From the NCBI RefSeq assembly GCF_003149745.1, contig NZ_QGEG01000001.1, forward strand, positions 992,001 through 1,056,000: a stretch of DNA of 64,000 bases, in the 5' to 3' direction. A program made the translations under genes and the position numbers. This DNA is from Flagellimonas aquimarina. GTDB lineage: Bacteria > Bacteroidota > Bacteroidia > Flavobacteriales > Flavobacteriaceae. Under the pieces are notes generated by a model, which saw only the letters and a list, made by a program, of their open reading frames with translations, made no database searches and was not told where the DNA came from. Every line of letters begins with the position of its first letter. Position 1 is the stretch's first letter. Of this stretch, positions 12,128-21,272 are shown piece after piece.

Positions 12128-12164
12128 ACTGCCATAACCACTTACGGTTATGGCAGTTTTTTTT
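12128..12164 (+). terminator. Terminator after katG
   Basis: Perfect 12-base stem ACTGCCATAACC / GGTTATGGCAGT with a six-base loop and eight T. It ends 18 bases before the ankyrin gene, so read-through may set ankyrin expression. Confidence 0.92.
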
Positions 12165-12181
12165 ATACCTTTCCGTTACAA

Positions 12182-12664
12182 ATGAATAATAAAGAAGACT
12201 TTTTCAATCAAATAAGAAATGGCAATGTTGCCGCGGTTGAAAAACTGTTGGAATCTAATATGGAATTGCTGGAATCTACAGATGAAAGAGGTTCTACTCC
12301 ATTGATTCTGTGCACATATTATGAGCATGAAAAAATTGCTGAACTATTGCTGGAAAAAGGCGCAAAGATTGATTCAAAAGACAGCTCTGGTAATACAGCA
12401 TTGATGGGCGTATGCTTTAAAGGGTTTACTAGTATAGCAAAATTATTGATAGGGGCAGGAGCCAATGTTAATCAAACCAATGCCATGGGTGCAACGTGTT
12501 TGATCTACGCCGCTACATTTAATAGAATTGAGATTGCCCAATTGCTCATAGAAAATGGCGTGGATACTTCAACAAAAGATGCTAGGGGAAATACCGCTTT
12601 AGATCATGCCAAAATGCAAGGCATAAAGCCACTAATAGAGCTGCTAGAAGCTAAAGGCTTATAA
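12182..12664 (+). CDS. Ankyrin-repeat protein
   Basis: A 160-residue protein made almost wholly of about four ankyrin repeats. The tandem pattern is visible as GSTPLILCTYYEHEKIAELL, GNTALMGVCFKGFTSIAKLL, GATCLIYAATFNRIEIAQLL and GNTALDHAK. There is no signal peptide, so it is cytoplasmic. Ankyrin proteins adjacent to catalase genes are known in other bacteria (ankB beside katB in Pseudomonas aeruginosa, where AnkB supports catalase activity). The position directly after katG suggests a comparable role, which is inference. Distinct from the exported AnkB, it has no membrane anchor. The Nudix gene starts nine bases downstream. Confidence 0.9.
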   Translation: MNNKEDFFNQIRNGNVAAVEKLLESNMELLESTDERGSTPLILCTYYEHEKIAELLLEKGAKIDSKDSSGNTALMGVCFKGFTSIAKLLIGAGANVNQTNAMGATCLIYAATFNRIEIAQLLIENGVDTSTKDARGNTALDHAKMQGIKPLIELLEAKGL

Positions 12665-12673
12665 ATATATTTA

Positions 12674-13297
12674 ATGGATTCAAAAGAACAGCTCAACCTT
12701 GTTAAACGAATAAAGGCCATCTCCGAAACAGGTTTAGTATATGCCACAGACCTGTACGCTCGTGAACGGTATGAGGAACTAAAAGAAATTAGCCTAAAGC
12801 TTATGGCCTATATGGCAGATTCCCCTATGGATGTTATAAAGGACTTTTTTATGCCAGAAGAAGATTATCCCACCCCTAAAGTTGATGTTAGGGGTTTTGT
12901 TTTGAACGATAGGGATGAAATTTTAATGGCCAAAGAAAGCGTTGATAGTAAATGGACCATTCCTGGAGGTTGGGCAGATATTGGCAGCACGCCTTCCGAA
13001 ATTGCAGTGAAGGAAATTGAGGAAGAGACAGGAGTAAAGACAGACGTGGTAAGGTTGTTGGCTGTTTACGACAAGCAGGTGCACCCGCATCCTCCAGAAC
13101 CCTATTATATTTATAAGCTTATATTTCTATGCCGAATGAAAGGTGGAGAGTTAAAAGCTGGTTTTGATATGCTAGGAGCTGATTTTTTTCCCATTGAAGA
13201 CCTTCCTGAGCTTTCAGAGGAAAGAATTTTAGAGAGCCAAGTGAAGCATTTGTTCCAATTGACCAAATCTTCCAAACCTGATGTATATTTTGATTAA
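12674..13297 (+). CDS. Nudix hydrolase with N-terminal helical domain
   Basis: A 207-residue hydrolase of nucleoside diphosphate derivatives, probably ADP-ribose or a related compound. Residues 1-65 form the helical N-terminal domain found in a Nudix subfamily (YARERYEELKEISLKLMA), followed by the Nudix fold (about 68-200). The Nudix box runs from GGWADIGS to KEIEEETGV: the last helix keeps the metal glutamates EIEEE, while the first consensus Glu is Ser and the Arg is Lys, which I believe is usual in this subfamily. Short spacing to the ankyrin gene (9 bases) and nitrilase gene (5 bases) makes a three-gene transcription unit. Confidence 0.88.
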   Translation: MDSKEQLNLVKRIKAISETGLVYATDLYARERYEELKEISLKLMAYMADSPMDVIKDFFMPEEDYPTPKVDVRGFVLNDRDEILMAKESVDSKWTIPGGWADIGSTPSEIAVKEIEEETGVKTDVVRLLAVYDKQVHPHPPEPYYIYKLIFLCRMKGGELKAGFDMLGADFFPIEDLPELSEERILESQVKHLFQLTKSSKPDVYFD

Positions 13298-13302
13298 AAC
13301 AA

Positions 13303-14079
13303 ATGGTACAACAACTCAACATAGCACTTGTACAATCCCACTTGCTTTGGGAAAACCCACAGGCGAATAGAGAGGTTTTTTCAAAAAAAATTAGCTCCAT
13401 CCAAAAAAATGTAGATCTAATTGTTCTGCCAGAAATGTTCTCTACGGGGTTTACCATGAGTCCGGAAAACATTAAAGTATCAGAAGGAGAGAACACGGTA
13501 AAATGGATGCTACAACAGGCAAAAATGAATGATGTAGCTATAATTGGAAGCATAGCTTTCAAAGAAAATAACAGATACTTTAACAGGCTATTTTTTGTTT
13601 ACCCAAATGGCGAATACAAAAGCTATGACAAAAAACATACGTTTACTTTGGCAGGTGAGGATAAGGTTTACAGAGCAGGTAACAACAAATTAATTGTTGA
13701 TTACAATGGCTATAAAATCTGCCCTTTGATTTGTTACGACCTTCGGTTTCCAGTATGGGCCAGAAATGTAGAGGACTATGACATACTCGTTTATGTTGCC
13801 AATTGGCCAAAACCTCGCGTTACTGCTTGGGACACCTTGTTAAAGGCTAGAGCCATTGAAAATATGTGTTATTGCATAGGTGTAAACAGAATTGGATTAG
13901 ACGGATTAGGTTATGAGTACTCTGGGCATTCCGCGGTTTATGATGTTTTAGGAAATCAAATGGTATACTCGGACAAAGAAGAAATTCTGTATGCGGTCTT
14001 GGATAAAGATCATATTGATTCAACTAGAAACAAATTAAAGTTCTTACAAGACCGTGATCAATTTAATCTGTCACAATAA
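13303..14079 (+). CDS. Nitrilase-superfamily amidohydrolase, YafV/omega-amidase-like
   Basis: A 258-residue cytoplasmic C-N hydrolase. The Glu-Lys-Cys triad is present: E44 in LPEMFSTGF, K110 in YDKKHTF and C144 in LICYDLRFP. The sequence and length fit the YafV branch, whose members act as omega-amidases that hydrolyse 2-oxoglutaramate or 2-oxosuccinamate arising in transamination and methionine salvage. It is last in the ankyrin-Nudix-nitrilase run. Its final 17 bases overlap the convergent lipoprotein gene on the minus strand. Superfamily certain, substrate assignment from family memory. Confidence 0.88.
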   Translation: MVQQLNIALVQSHLLWENPQANREVFSKKISSIQKNVDLIVLPEMFSTGFTMSPENIKVSEGENTVKWMLQQAKMNDVAIIGSIAFKENNRYFNRLFFVYPNGEYKSYDKKHTFTLAGEDKVYRAGNNKLIVDYNGYKICPLICYDLRFPVWARNVEDYDILVYVANWPKPRVTAWDTLLKARAIENMCYCIGVNRIGLDGLGYEYSGHSAVYDVLGNQMVYSDKEEILYAVLDKDHIDSTRNKLKFLQDRDQFNLSQ

Positions 14080-15682
14080 AGGTTTGTTCCAACTCCCAGT
14101 TAGCCCTTACATCGATAACATCTGGATAATAACTCACCTTTTCAGGTTGTATTTTTTCTAGATAGTCTCCGGTATCCCAAATACCATTTCCATTATCGTC
14201 AAAAACAACACGAATCATATACTTTCCGGGATCTAAATTATTAAATTCAAAAGTTTTGGGGACGGTTGCTAGAAGTTCGCGCTGCGTTTCTCCTTGTTCG
14301 TTGGTCAATTGCACAATCAAGGGATAGCTTACATCACCGCTAACGCTTAACCGAAGGTTACCGTAGTCAGCATAACTGCCAGTTGAGAAATTATAATCCA
14401 AAGTGTCACTTACCATACCAAAAAAGTCTGTTACAGCTCCAGGTAAAAAAGCAAGACGATATCGCTGATTGGGCTCAATATCAAAATCAAAATCAAACTT
14501 GTTATTTATGGAGTCCAGGGTATATGTATAAGGCGCCAATAAAGAGTCGTTGACCACTAATCCAACAAGTGTGGTATCCAAACTAATTACTGGAGTGTTA
14601 CCGAGAACACTAAAAGCATCTTCAAAATTAAATTTGCCTCTAACACTAGAATTAAGTGTTATAGAATCTAGGGGTAGTTTACGGGTTTTAACGGTAAAAG
14701 TGTCAATTCTTTCCAGCTTTTCATTGCTAACTTGGAAAATAATTGAATCCAAATCTGTTGGAGTAAGCCAATAATGGAGCGTATCCTTTTCCCTGTCCTT
14801 AAGTAATACTGTTTTAACAGAATCTGGCAAATTGGTCAAAGTCTCAATCTTAATATCCCTATAGTCTCCTTGGAACCCAAACAAGATATGGTTTTTGGCT
14901 ACATAACTAGGAACGGATATGTTGTAGCCCGGTTTCTCAAGAAATAGATTCAACAGATAAATGGAATCTGTTGGTATAGTGATTGTATCTTGTAAAAAAC
15001 CAATTTTATCTTGCCTTTGATCAAAGATGTTATTTTTATTTAGGTCTTTTATTCCAACCATGACATATTGACCTGCCTTTAGGTTTTTAAGCTCAAAAAA
15101 TGGAAGGCTATCCAGTGTATTTGTAATATAGTTAGGTGGGCTTTTGTAAATGGTAGAATCTGTATAGGCAGTATCCAGCTCATACAACATTACACTAATA
15201 AATTGATCTGCCTTACGGTTAAACGCATCTTTTACCGCTCCAGAAACGGATAAGGAATCAATGTAAGCGCCTGTTGAAAAAACATAGGTTAAAAAACTAT
15301 TGGGGTTTCCTTCGTTGTTATCAACAATGCTTTGACCAAAATTAAGGGTATATGTAGTGTTTTCTTTTAGGGTGTCTTTAAGAATAACCTCTATGTACTT
15401 GCTTGCGCCACCCAAAGGTCTAATCTCAGGAATGTTCTTCAATGGGGGTGATACAATAAGCTGATTCTGAACGTCTTCCAATTTTATGAATTCATCAAAA
15501 TACAGACGTATTTTTTTGGCCTTAAAGTTGGTGGTAAAATTATCTGGCTCGGTACGCAAGAGCTCTGGTGGGGTCTTATCTTCTGGTCCTCCCGTTGGAT
15601 TTCCCCTTTTAGCACACTGCCAAAGTGCCAAACCTATTAGGGCAAGAAAGATAAAGCTTAGTAGTTTTTTTAGGTATTGCAT
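14063..15682 (-). CDS. Ig-like (Big_5) domain lipoprotein
   Basis: A 539-residue exported lipoprotein. The ATG at 15682 starts a signal sequence ending LALWQC with the lipobox cysteine, then AKRGNPTGGPEDKTPPELL, the standard opening of a Bacteroidota Big_5-containing family. The first domain (about 30-130) is the Ig-like Big_5 fold (IRLYFDEFIKLEDVQNQLIV), followed by beta-rich segments and a C-terminal SpaA-like part (FEFNNLDPGKYMIRVVFDDN, IWDTGDYL). Probably anchored in the outer or inner membrane leaflet; function unknown. The frame extends to 15712, but that would prefix ten non-signal residues. It is followed at 3' by a convergent overlap with the nitrilase gene. Confidence 0.85.
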   Translation of the reverse strand: MQYLKKLLSFIFLALIGLALWQCAKRGNPTGGPEDKTPPELLRTEPDNFTTNFKAKKIRLYFDEFIKLEDVQNQLIVSPPLKNIPEIRPLGGASKYIEVILKDTLKENTTYTLNFGQSIVDNNEGNPNSFLTYVFSTGAYIDSLSVSGAVKDAFNRKADQFISVMLYELDTAYTDSTIYKSPPNYITNTLDSLPFFELKNLKAGQYVMVGIKDLNKNNIFDQRQDKIGFLQDTITIPTDSIYLLNLFLEKPGYNISVPSYVAKNHILFGFQGDYRDIKIETLTNLPDSVKTVLLKDREKDTLHYWLTPTDLDSIIFQVSNEKLERIDTFTVKTRKLPLDSITLNSSVRGKFNFEDAFSVLGNTPVISLDTTLVGLVVNDSLLAPYTYTLDSINNKFDFDFDIEPNQRYRLAFLPGAVTDFFGMVSDTLDYNFSTGSYADYGNLRLSVSGDVSYPLIVQLTNEQGETQRELLATVPKTFEFNNLDPGKYMIRVVFDDNGNGIWDTGDYLEKIQPEKVSYYPDVIDVRANWELEQTFIVTD

Positions 15683-15753
15683 GTTAAAAACTAGTCTGGA
15701 ACAAAGAAACAACTAATTTAAAAATTGAAAACAAGCATTAATAAAATTTAACC

Positions 15754-16458
15754 TCATGGAACTACAGCAATGCTGAGAACGGAAATATCAATATTTCCAA
15801 TTTGATGAAGTTTTTTTGCACAAGCCTCAATAGTGGCCCCTGTTGTGATAACATCATCAACCAATAAAATATGTTTACACTTTAATTTACAAGAAGGGGT
15901 GAGTAGGAAAACCTCTTTTGTATTATCCCAACGTAATTGCCTGTCTTTTTTTGTTTGTGTTTTTGTATTAATGATTTTGGTGAGTACATCACCTCTATAT
16001 TCTGCATTGATGGATGCTGCAATAGTTTTGGCAAATAAAGCAACTTGATTGTATCCTCGTTTTTTTATTTTTTTAGGATGTGAAGGAACCGGAACTACGA
16101 TATCAATGTTTTGAAGTGCTTTCTCATTTTGCAATATTGCTCCATACCAATCTCCAAAAAATGCCCCTATTTGTTCCTGATTGTTATATTTTAAATGATG
16201 CAACAGGTTTTTTACGATGCCATTTTTGGCAAAAAACACGAAAGAAGCCGCTTTTTTTATAGGAATTCTCCCATAAAATATAAGGTCTACCTTGTTCTCA
16301 TGTGTAAAATTGTAATCGGTAAGAGGTAATTCATGTCGACAAACGGCACACAAAATGCTTTCTCCTCTGGATAATTGTGCATTACAACCAAAACAGACCA
16401 ATGGCAATAGGATGTTGTTAATATCGTTTAGTATCTTAGCCAACCTTTTTATATTCAA
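15754..16458 (-). CDS. comF: ComF-family phosphoribosyltransferase-like protein
   Basis: A 234-residue member of the ComF family, linked to DNA uptake and processing in naturally competent bacteria and to DNA metabolism more widely. An N-terminal zinc-binding knuckle is visible (C22-x2-C25 and C37-x2-C40). The C-terminal type I phosphoribosyltransferase domain has its PRPP loop ILLVDDVITTGAT near residues 197-209, and PVPSHPKKIKKRGYNQ. No signal peptide. Length is typical. A divergent coiled-coil gene starts 32 bases upstream, so the two promoters share a very short region. Cellular role in this organism not established. Confidence 0.9.
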   Translation of the reverse strand: MNIKRLAKILNDINNILLPLVCFGCNAQLSRGESILCAVCRHELPLTDYNFTHENKVDLIFYGRIPIKKAASFVFFAKNGIVKNLLHHLKYNNQEQIGAFFGDWYGAILQNEKALQNIDIVVPVPSHPKKIKKRGYNQVALFAKTIAASINAEYRGDVLTKIINTKTQTKKDRQLRWDNTKEVFLLTPSCKLKCKHILLVDDVITTGATIEACAKKLHQIGNIDISVLSIAVVP

Positions 16459-16490
16459 ATCTTATACGTGTTATAGTAGTTTATTAACCC

Positions 16491-17387
16491 ATGGATGCCC
16501 AGGATAACAATTTCAACTACAAGATTATTTTTGCAGCACTCGTTGCTGTAATTGTGGGTATTTTAATAGCCTTCTACTACAGTTATGCGCAGTCCAAAAA
16601 TCAAATGTCTTTTTTAGAGCAGGAAAAATCTCTTTTAGTGAAGGATTTAACACTCATGAAGGCAGAGGTAGATCGATTGTCCGGACTCAATGAGGTCAAT
16701 GATATTGAGTTGCAAACTTCAAGATTCAAGGTACAACAATTATTAGATTCCGTTGGACGTTTGAATTTCAGCATTACTAAATTAAAAGAGACTCGTAAAG
16801 AGCTTCGTATGCTAGAAATTAAGTTTGATAGTCTGAAACTAAAAAATAATTTCCTTAGGTACAACAATAGCCTTTTAGCCAGCAGGTTTGAAGAAACTCG
16901 AAAGCAGTTGGAAGATGCAAGGGGAAGGGCAAGCAATATGGAACAAGCAGAGTCTTTATTGAGAGAAACCAATAAAGAACTTAGCAGAGAGTTAAGAATT
17001 AAAAGTTACCTAAAATTGCGAGATGCAGAGGGTAGCGGCTTTAGATTAAGAGCAGGAAGACCATTAAAAACAAACAAAGCATCAACTATTGAAAAACTGA
17101 GAGGTTGTGTTACTATTTTGAGCGATGCAAATGAGGATGGAGATGTAAAAGTACTATACCTTCAATTTTTGGACCCCAATATGGCCGTTGTAGAAGACAA
17201 TGCAAGTACGATTTCAGTTAGTGGGAATACCTACAGCAAAAAAGTAGAAGTCATTTATACAGGGAAAGAGATTAGCGTTTGTGATGCGATTACTGTTCCA
17301 GAAGCATCTCTTCAAGAAGGAATTTATACCCTTAATGTTTTTGAGGATGAAAGACTTCTTGCTTCTACAGAATTTCAGTTGAAATAA
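16491..17387 (+). CDS. Membrane-anchored coiled-coil protein
   Basis: A 298-residue protein with a cytoplasmic N-terminus, one transmembrane helix (about 12-31, IIFAALVAVIVGILIAFYY), a long coiled coil (about 35-175, with SLLVKDLTLMKAEVDRL and NKELSRELRIKSYL) and a C-terminal beta-rich domain (about 178-298). Similar proteins occur across Flavobacteriaceae and remain hypothetical. The architecture suggests a periplasmic scaffold or envelope tether. It stands between divergent comF and the downstream glyS, with 36 bases to the latter. Function not recognised. Confidence 0.78.
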   Translation: MDAQDNNFNYKIIFAALVAVIVGILIAFYYSYAQSKNQMSFLEQEKSLLVKDLTLMKAEVDRLSGLNEVNDIELQTSRFKVQQLLDSVGRLNFSITKLKETRKELRMLEIKFDSLKLKNNFLRYNNSLLASRFEETRKQLEDARGRASNMEQAESLLRETNKELSRELRIKSYLKLRDAEGSGFRLRAGRPLKTNKASTIEKLRGCVTILSDANEDGDVKVLYLQFLDPNMAVVEDNASTISVSGNTYSKKVEVIYTGKEISVCDAITVPEASLQEGIYTLNVFEDERLLASTEFQLK

Positions 17388-17411
17388 ATCACTTCTTTTA
17401 GGGTAAAATTC

Positions 17412-17419
17412 TATTTTTG
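17412..17419 (+). promoter_or_regulatory. -7 promoter element of glyS
   Basis: TATTTTTG, a perfect match to the Bacteroidota -7 consensus TAnnTTTG. It ends four bases before the glyS ATG, so the transcript would begin at or beside the start codon. No TTG at the preferred -33 distance; a TTC lies 16 bases upstream. Confidence 0.45.
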
Positions 17420-17423
17420 CCCA

Positions 17424-18965
17424 ATGGCAAATCAGGAAGACATTTTTAAGAAAGTTATCTCTCATGCAAAGGAATATGGATATGTGTTCCAATCCAGTGA
17501 GATTTATGATGGACTCAGTGCAGTATATGACTATGCGCAAAATGGAGCTGAGCTAAAGAAGAATATTAGAGAATATTGGTGGCAAGCCATGGTTCAGCTC
17601 AATGACAACATTGTTGGGATCGATGCCGCCATTTTTATGCACCCTACCACATGGAAGGCATCTGGGCACGTAGACGCTTTCAATGATCCACTAATAGATA
17701 ACAAAGATTCTAAAAAAAGATATCGCGCGGATGTTTTGGTTGAAGATTATGTAGCCAAGATAGAAGCTAAAATAGATAAGGAAGTTGCCAAAGCGGCCAA
17801 GCGCTTTGGAGACAGTTTTGACAAAAAGCAGTTTTTAGAAACCAACCAACGCGTTGTTGATTACAAAAATAAAGGAGATGGAATTCTAAAACGTTTGGGC
17901 AAATCTTTGGAAAATGAGGATTTGGCTGATGTAAAGGCTTTAATTGAGGAACTGGAAATTGCATGTCCGCTTTCAGGTTCTAAAAACTGGACAGATGTAA
18001 AGCAATTTAATTTAATGTTCGGTACTAAGTTGGGCGCTTCAGCAGATAGTGCAATGGACTTGTACTTGAGGCCCGAAACAGCTCAAGGCATTTTCGTAAA
18101 CTTTCTGAATGTGCAGAAAACAGGCCGAATGAAGATTCCATTTGGAATAGCCCAAACAGGTAAGGCGTTCCGTAATGAGATTGTTGCACGGCAGTTCATT
18201 TTCCGCATGCGGGAGTTTGAACAGATGGAAATGCAATACTTCATTAAACCGGGCACGCAACAGGAATGGTATGAAAAATGGAAGGAAAAGCGAATGAACT
18301 GGCACCTGTCATTGGGTATGGGAGAAGATAATTATCGTTTTCATGACCATGAAAAGTTAGCGCATTATGCAGATGCTGCTGCTGATATTGAATTTAAATT
18401 TCCTTTTGGATTCAAAGAGTTGGAAGGGATTCATTCCCGAACAGACTTTGATCTAAGTCAGCATGAAAAATTTTCAGGAAAAAAACTTCAATATTTTGAC
18501 CCCGAAGAAAACAAAAGTTATGTCCCCTATGTATTGGAAACTTCAATAGGGTTGGATCGAATGTTTTTGGCGGTATTTTCCAATTCATTGCAAGAAGAAG
18601 AACTGGAAAACGGAACAACAAGAACAGTGCTAAAACTCCCAGCAGTATTGGCGCCGACCAAAGCTGCGATTCTTCCTCTTTTAAAACGAGACGGACTACC
18701 AGAAGTTGCTCACAAACTTGTGGATGAACTCAAGTGGGATTTTAATGTGGTCTATGATGAAAAAGATGCGGTGGGGCGTCGTTACCGTCGTCAAGATGCT
18801 GCGGGAACTCCATTCTGTATTACTGTAGATCATCAAACTTTAGAGGATGATACCGTCACTATTCGCCATAGAGATACTATGGAGCAACAGCGTGTTGCGC
18901 TCTCTAAGGTAAAAGAAATCATCACAAAAGAGGTTGATATGCGTTATTGGTTACAGCGGATTTGA
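17424..18965 (+). CDS. glyS: Glycine--tRNA ligase, dimeric type
   Basis: Attaches glycine to tRNA-Gly; class II synthetase of the alpha-2 type shared with eukaryotes and archaea, 513 residues. The N-terminus (EDIFKKVISHAKEYGYVFQS) and motif 1 region are canonical. Motif 2 appears as FRNEIVARQFIFRMREFEQ and motif 3 as ETSIGLDRMFLAV. The anticodon-binding domain occupies the last 110 residues or so. It is a single-copy housekeeping enzyme in this group. It converges with fhs with 23 bases between stops and no clear terminator. The start codon is fixed by conservation of the N-terminus. Confidence 0.98.
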   Translation: MANQEDIFKKVISHAKEYGYVFQSSEIYDGLSAVYDYAQNGAELKKNIREYWWQAMVQLNDNIVGIDAAIFMHPTTWKASGHVDAFNDPLIDNKDSKKRYRADVLVEDYVAKIEAKIDKEVAKAAKRFGDSFDKKQFLETNQRVVDYKNKGDGILKRLGKSLENEDLADVKALIEELEIACPLSGSKNWTDVKQFNLMFGTKLGASADSAMDLYLRPETAQGIFVNFLNVQKTGRMKIPFGIAQTGKAFRNEIVARQFIFRMREFEQMEMQYFIKPGTQQEWYEKWKEKRMNWHLSLGMGEDNYRFHDHEKLAHYADAAADIEFKFPFGFKELEGIHSRTDFDLSQHEKFSGKKLQYFDPEENKSYVPYVLETSIGLDRMFLAVFSNSLQEEELENGTTRTVLKLPAVLAPTKAAILPLLKRDGLPEVAHKLVDELKWDFNVVYDEKDAVGRRYRRQDAAGTPFCITVDHQTLEDDTVTIRHRDTMEQQRVALSKVKEIITKEVDMRYWLQRI

Positions 18966-18988
18966 TTCGGGTATTTTGATTACTGAGA

Positions 18989-20656
18989 TTAAAACAATCC
19001 AGTAATTTCTCCATCATCGTTAACATCAATACCTTCTGATGAGGGTTGTGCCGGTAAGCCAGGCATTCGCATAATATCTCCTGTAATTGGAACCAAAAAA
19101 CCGGCCCCTACGGCAATTTCAATTTCTCTTACCGTGATAATGAAATCTTTTGGTCGTCCTAATAATTTGGGGTTATCTGACAACGATTTCTGGGTCTTTG
19201 CAATACAGACAGGTAAATGATTTAGACCTAAATTGGAAATTTTCCTCAAATGTGCCTTCGCTTTAGAAGTATAATCCACATGTTCTGCGCCATAGATTTC
19301 GGTGGCAATTGTGGCAATTTTGTCCATAACACTGGAGTTCCAATCATACAAAGGTTTAAAGTCTGAAGCCTTGGATTCAACCACATCAATAACATGTTGT
19401 GCCAATTCTTCGGCACCTTCGCCACCTTTGGCCCAAACTTCGGCCAAAGCCACCCGAATACCTTTGGATGCTGCCAATTCTTTAATTACCTCTATTTCAG
19501 CGTCCGTGTCGGTGATAAACTTGTTAATGGCTATTACCGGCACAATATTAAATTTGGCAATATTCTCTAGATGTTTTTCCAGATTGGGAAGCCCCTTTTT
19601 AAGTGCTTCGACATTAGGTTCTGTCAACGATTTGATATCAGCTCCACCATGATATTTAAGAGCACGTATGGTGGCTGTAAGTACCACAACTTTAGGTTTT
19701 AACCCGGCACTTTGACATTTAATATCAAAGAATTTTTCAGCCCCAAGATCAAAACCAAAACCAGCTTCGGTAACCGTATATTCGGAATGGGACATCCCCA
19801 TTCTTGTGGCGATCACAGAGTTGGTTCCCTGGGCAATATTGGCAAATGGACCGCCATGGATAATTGCTGGGTTCCCTTCTATGGTCTGCACCAAATTGGG
19901 CTTAATAGCATCTTTGAGCAATGCGGTCATTGCGCCTTCGGCCTTTAGGTCTTTGGCATAAATGGGAGTTTTATCAAATGTATAGCCAATGAAAATGTTA
20001 CCTAAACGCTCTTTTAAATCCCTTAGGTTTTCAGCTAAACAAAGAATTGCCATAATTTCAGATGCGGCGGTAATATCAAAACCTGTTTCTCTGGGAACTC
20101 CTGAAGTTGTGCCTCCCAATCCCACAATAATATGCCGTAAAGAACGATCATTCATATCCATAACGCGCTTCCAGCCAATAGTTCTTGGGTCTAGGCGCAA
20201 TGACCTTGTCTTACTCTGAATGTTATTGTCAATTACAGCGGACAAGAGGTTATGGGCCTTTTCAATGGCAGCAAAATCTCCTGTAAAGTGGAGATTAATA
20301 TCTTCCATGGGGAGTACCTGTGAATATCCGCCTCCTGTGGCACCGCCTTTTATACCAAAGACAGGACCTAAAGAAGGTTCCCGTAAAACCACAGTGGTCT
20401 TTTTGTTTAATCTATTTAGACCTTCAGTCAGTCCAATGGACATGGTGGTTTTTCCTTCTCCTGCAGGAGTTGGAGAAATGGCGGAAACTAGAATAAGGTG
20501 ACTTTTGTCCGCACTCTTTCTGTCGATTGCCTGTAAGGGTAACTTAGCTTTGTACTTTCCATACATTTCAATACCGTCAGGATCTACTCCAAATTTTTTT
20601 GCAATTGTTGAAATGGGTTGAAGTTTGATGCCTTTGGCAATTTGCAGATCGTTCAT
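18989..20656 (-). CDS. fhs: Formate--tetrahydrofolate ligase
   Basis: ATP-dependent synthesis of 10-formyltetrahydrofolate from formate and tetrahydrofolate, feeding purine and formyl-Met-tRNA synthesis. The 555 residues match the family length. The P-loop-like SPTPAGEGKTT is at residues 61-71, followed by REPSLGPVFGIKGGATGGGY; VTEAGFGFDLGAEKF and IKCQSAGLKP are also canonical. Cytoplasmic. It stands alone on the minus strand with 82 bases to the next minus-strand gene. No sign of degradation. Confidence 0.98.
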   Translation of the reverse strand: MNDLQIAKGIKLQPISTIAKKFGVDPDGIEMYGKYKAKLPLQAIDRKSADKSHLILVSAISPTPAGEGKTTMSIGLTEGLNRLNKKTTVVLREPSLGPVFGIKGGATGGGYSQVLPMEDINLHFTGDFAAIEKAHNLLSAVIDNNIQSKTRSLRLDPRTIGWKRVMDMNDRSLRHIIVGLGGTTSGVPRETGFDITAASEIMAILCLAENLRDLKERLGNIFIGYTFDKTPIYAKDLKAEGAMTALLKDAIKPNLVQTIEGNPAIIHGGPFANIAQGTNSVIATRMGMSHSEYTVTEAGFGFDLGAEKFFDIKCQSAGLKPKVVVLTATIRALKYHGGADIKSLTEPNVEALKKGLPNLEKHLENIAKFNIVPVIAINKFITDTDAEIEVIKELAASKGIRVALAEVWAKGGEGAEELAQHVIDVVESKASDFKPLYDWNSSVMDKIATIATEIYGAEHVDYTSKAKAHLRKISNLGLNHLPVCIAKTQKSLSDNPKLLGRPKDFIITVREIEIAVGAGFLVPITGDIMRMPGLPAQPSSEGIDVNDDGEITGLF

Positions 20657-20738
20657 TGAAAGGTGTTTTGAATTAATTCCGTAGGCCTAAAAAGCGCTAC
20701 GTTTTATAACATACAATATACTATAATCAAGCGATTAT

Positions 20739-21263
20739 TTAATCTTGTTTTTTTCTCCTTTTCTTTTTAAAATAGGTTTTGTCCGCTATGTATATGGTTT
20801 TCTTTACCTGACAGTACACTATGGTTTGATCCTTATTGGTGAGCGAAGTAGTTTTAAGGATTTCCATTTCATTGTTACTGGCAATGCAAGTTTTGATTTC
20901 GTCCAATTCTTCAAGAGTGTAAGTGAAGCAGGCATAGAGATTTTCCTTTGCAGGACGTTTAAAGAATACTTCGGCGGATTTATCCCAAACCACAAAGTCT
21001 GTACCTAACAAATTGATTAATTGTACCATGGGAATTGGATCAACCGCAGAAAACATGCTGCCACCAAAAATGGAATTGACATAGTTTCTATTCTTATAAG
21101 TTATAGGGAGTTTTATAGTGATATTCAATAAATCTTCAGAAACATGGATTATTCTTCCTGTACTTCTGCGATACATTGGGGACAGGTTAAAACCATATTT
21201 AAAGAGTTTATGTTTCTTTATGAACTTGGTTCCTAATTCTGCTAAATTTTGATAGAGTGACAT
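20739..21263 (-). CDS. DUF4442 hotdog-fold protein (thioesterase-like)
   Basis: A 174-residue protein with the DUF4442 hotdog fold: NSIFGGSMFSAVDPIPMVQL resembles the central helix of acyl-CoA thioesterases. The basic C-terminus KKKRRKKQD may contact membrane or nucleic acid. The family is thought to hydrolyse acyl thioesters, but no activity can be fixed from sequence. It begins nine bases after the DUF1287 gene stop on the same strand, and the run DUF1801-DUF1287-DUF4442 may be one transcript. Cytoplasmic. Confidence 0.82.
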   Translation of the reverse strand: MSLYQNLAELGTKFIKKHKLFKYGFNLSPMYRRSTGRIIHVSEDLLNITIKLPITYKNRNYVNSIFGGSMFSAVDPIPMVQLINLLGTDFVVWDKSAEVFFKRPAKENLYACFTYTLEELDEIKTCIASNNEMEILKTTSLTNKDQTIVYCQVKKTIYIADKTYFKKKRRKKQD

Positions 21264-21272
21264 CTTGATGGT

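Noticed and set aside
12674..13297. Nudix hydrolase as inactive because box residues differ from consensus (E to S, R to K)
   Set aside because: The metal-binding EIEEE helix is intact and the same changes are, from memory, usual in the subfamily with this N-terminal domain.
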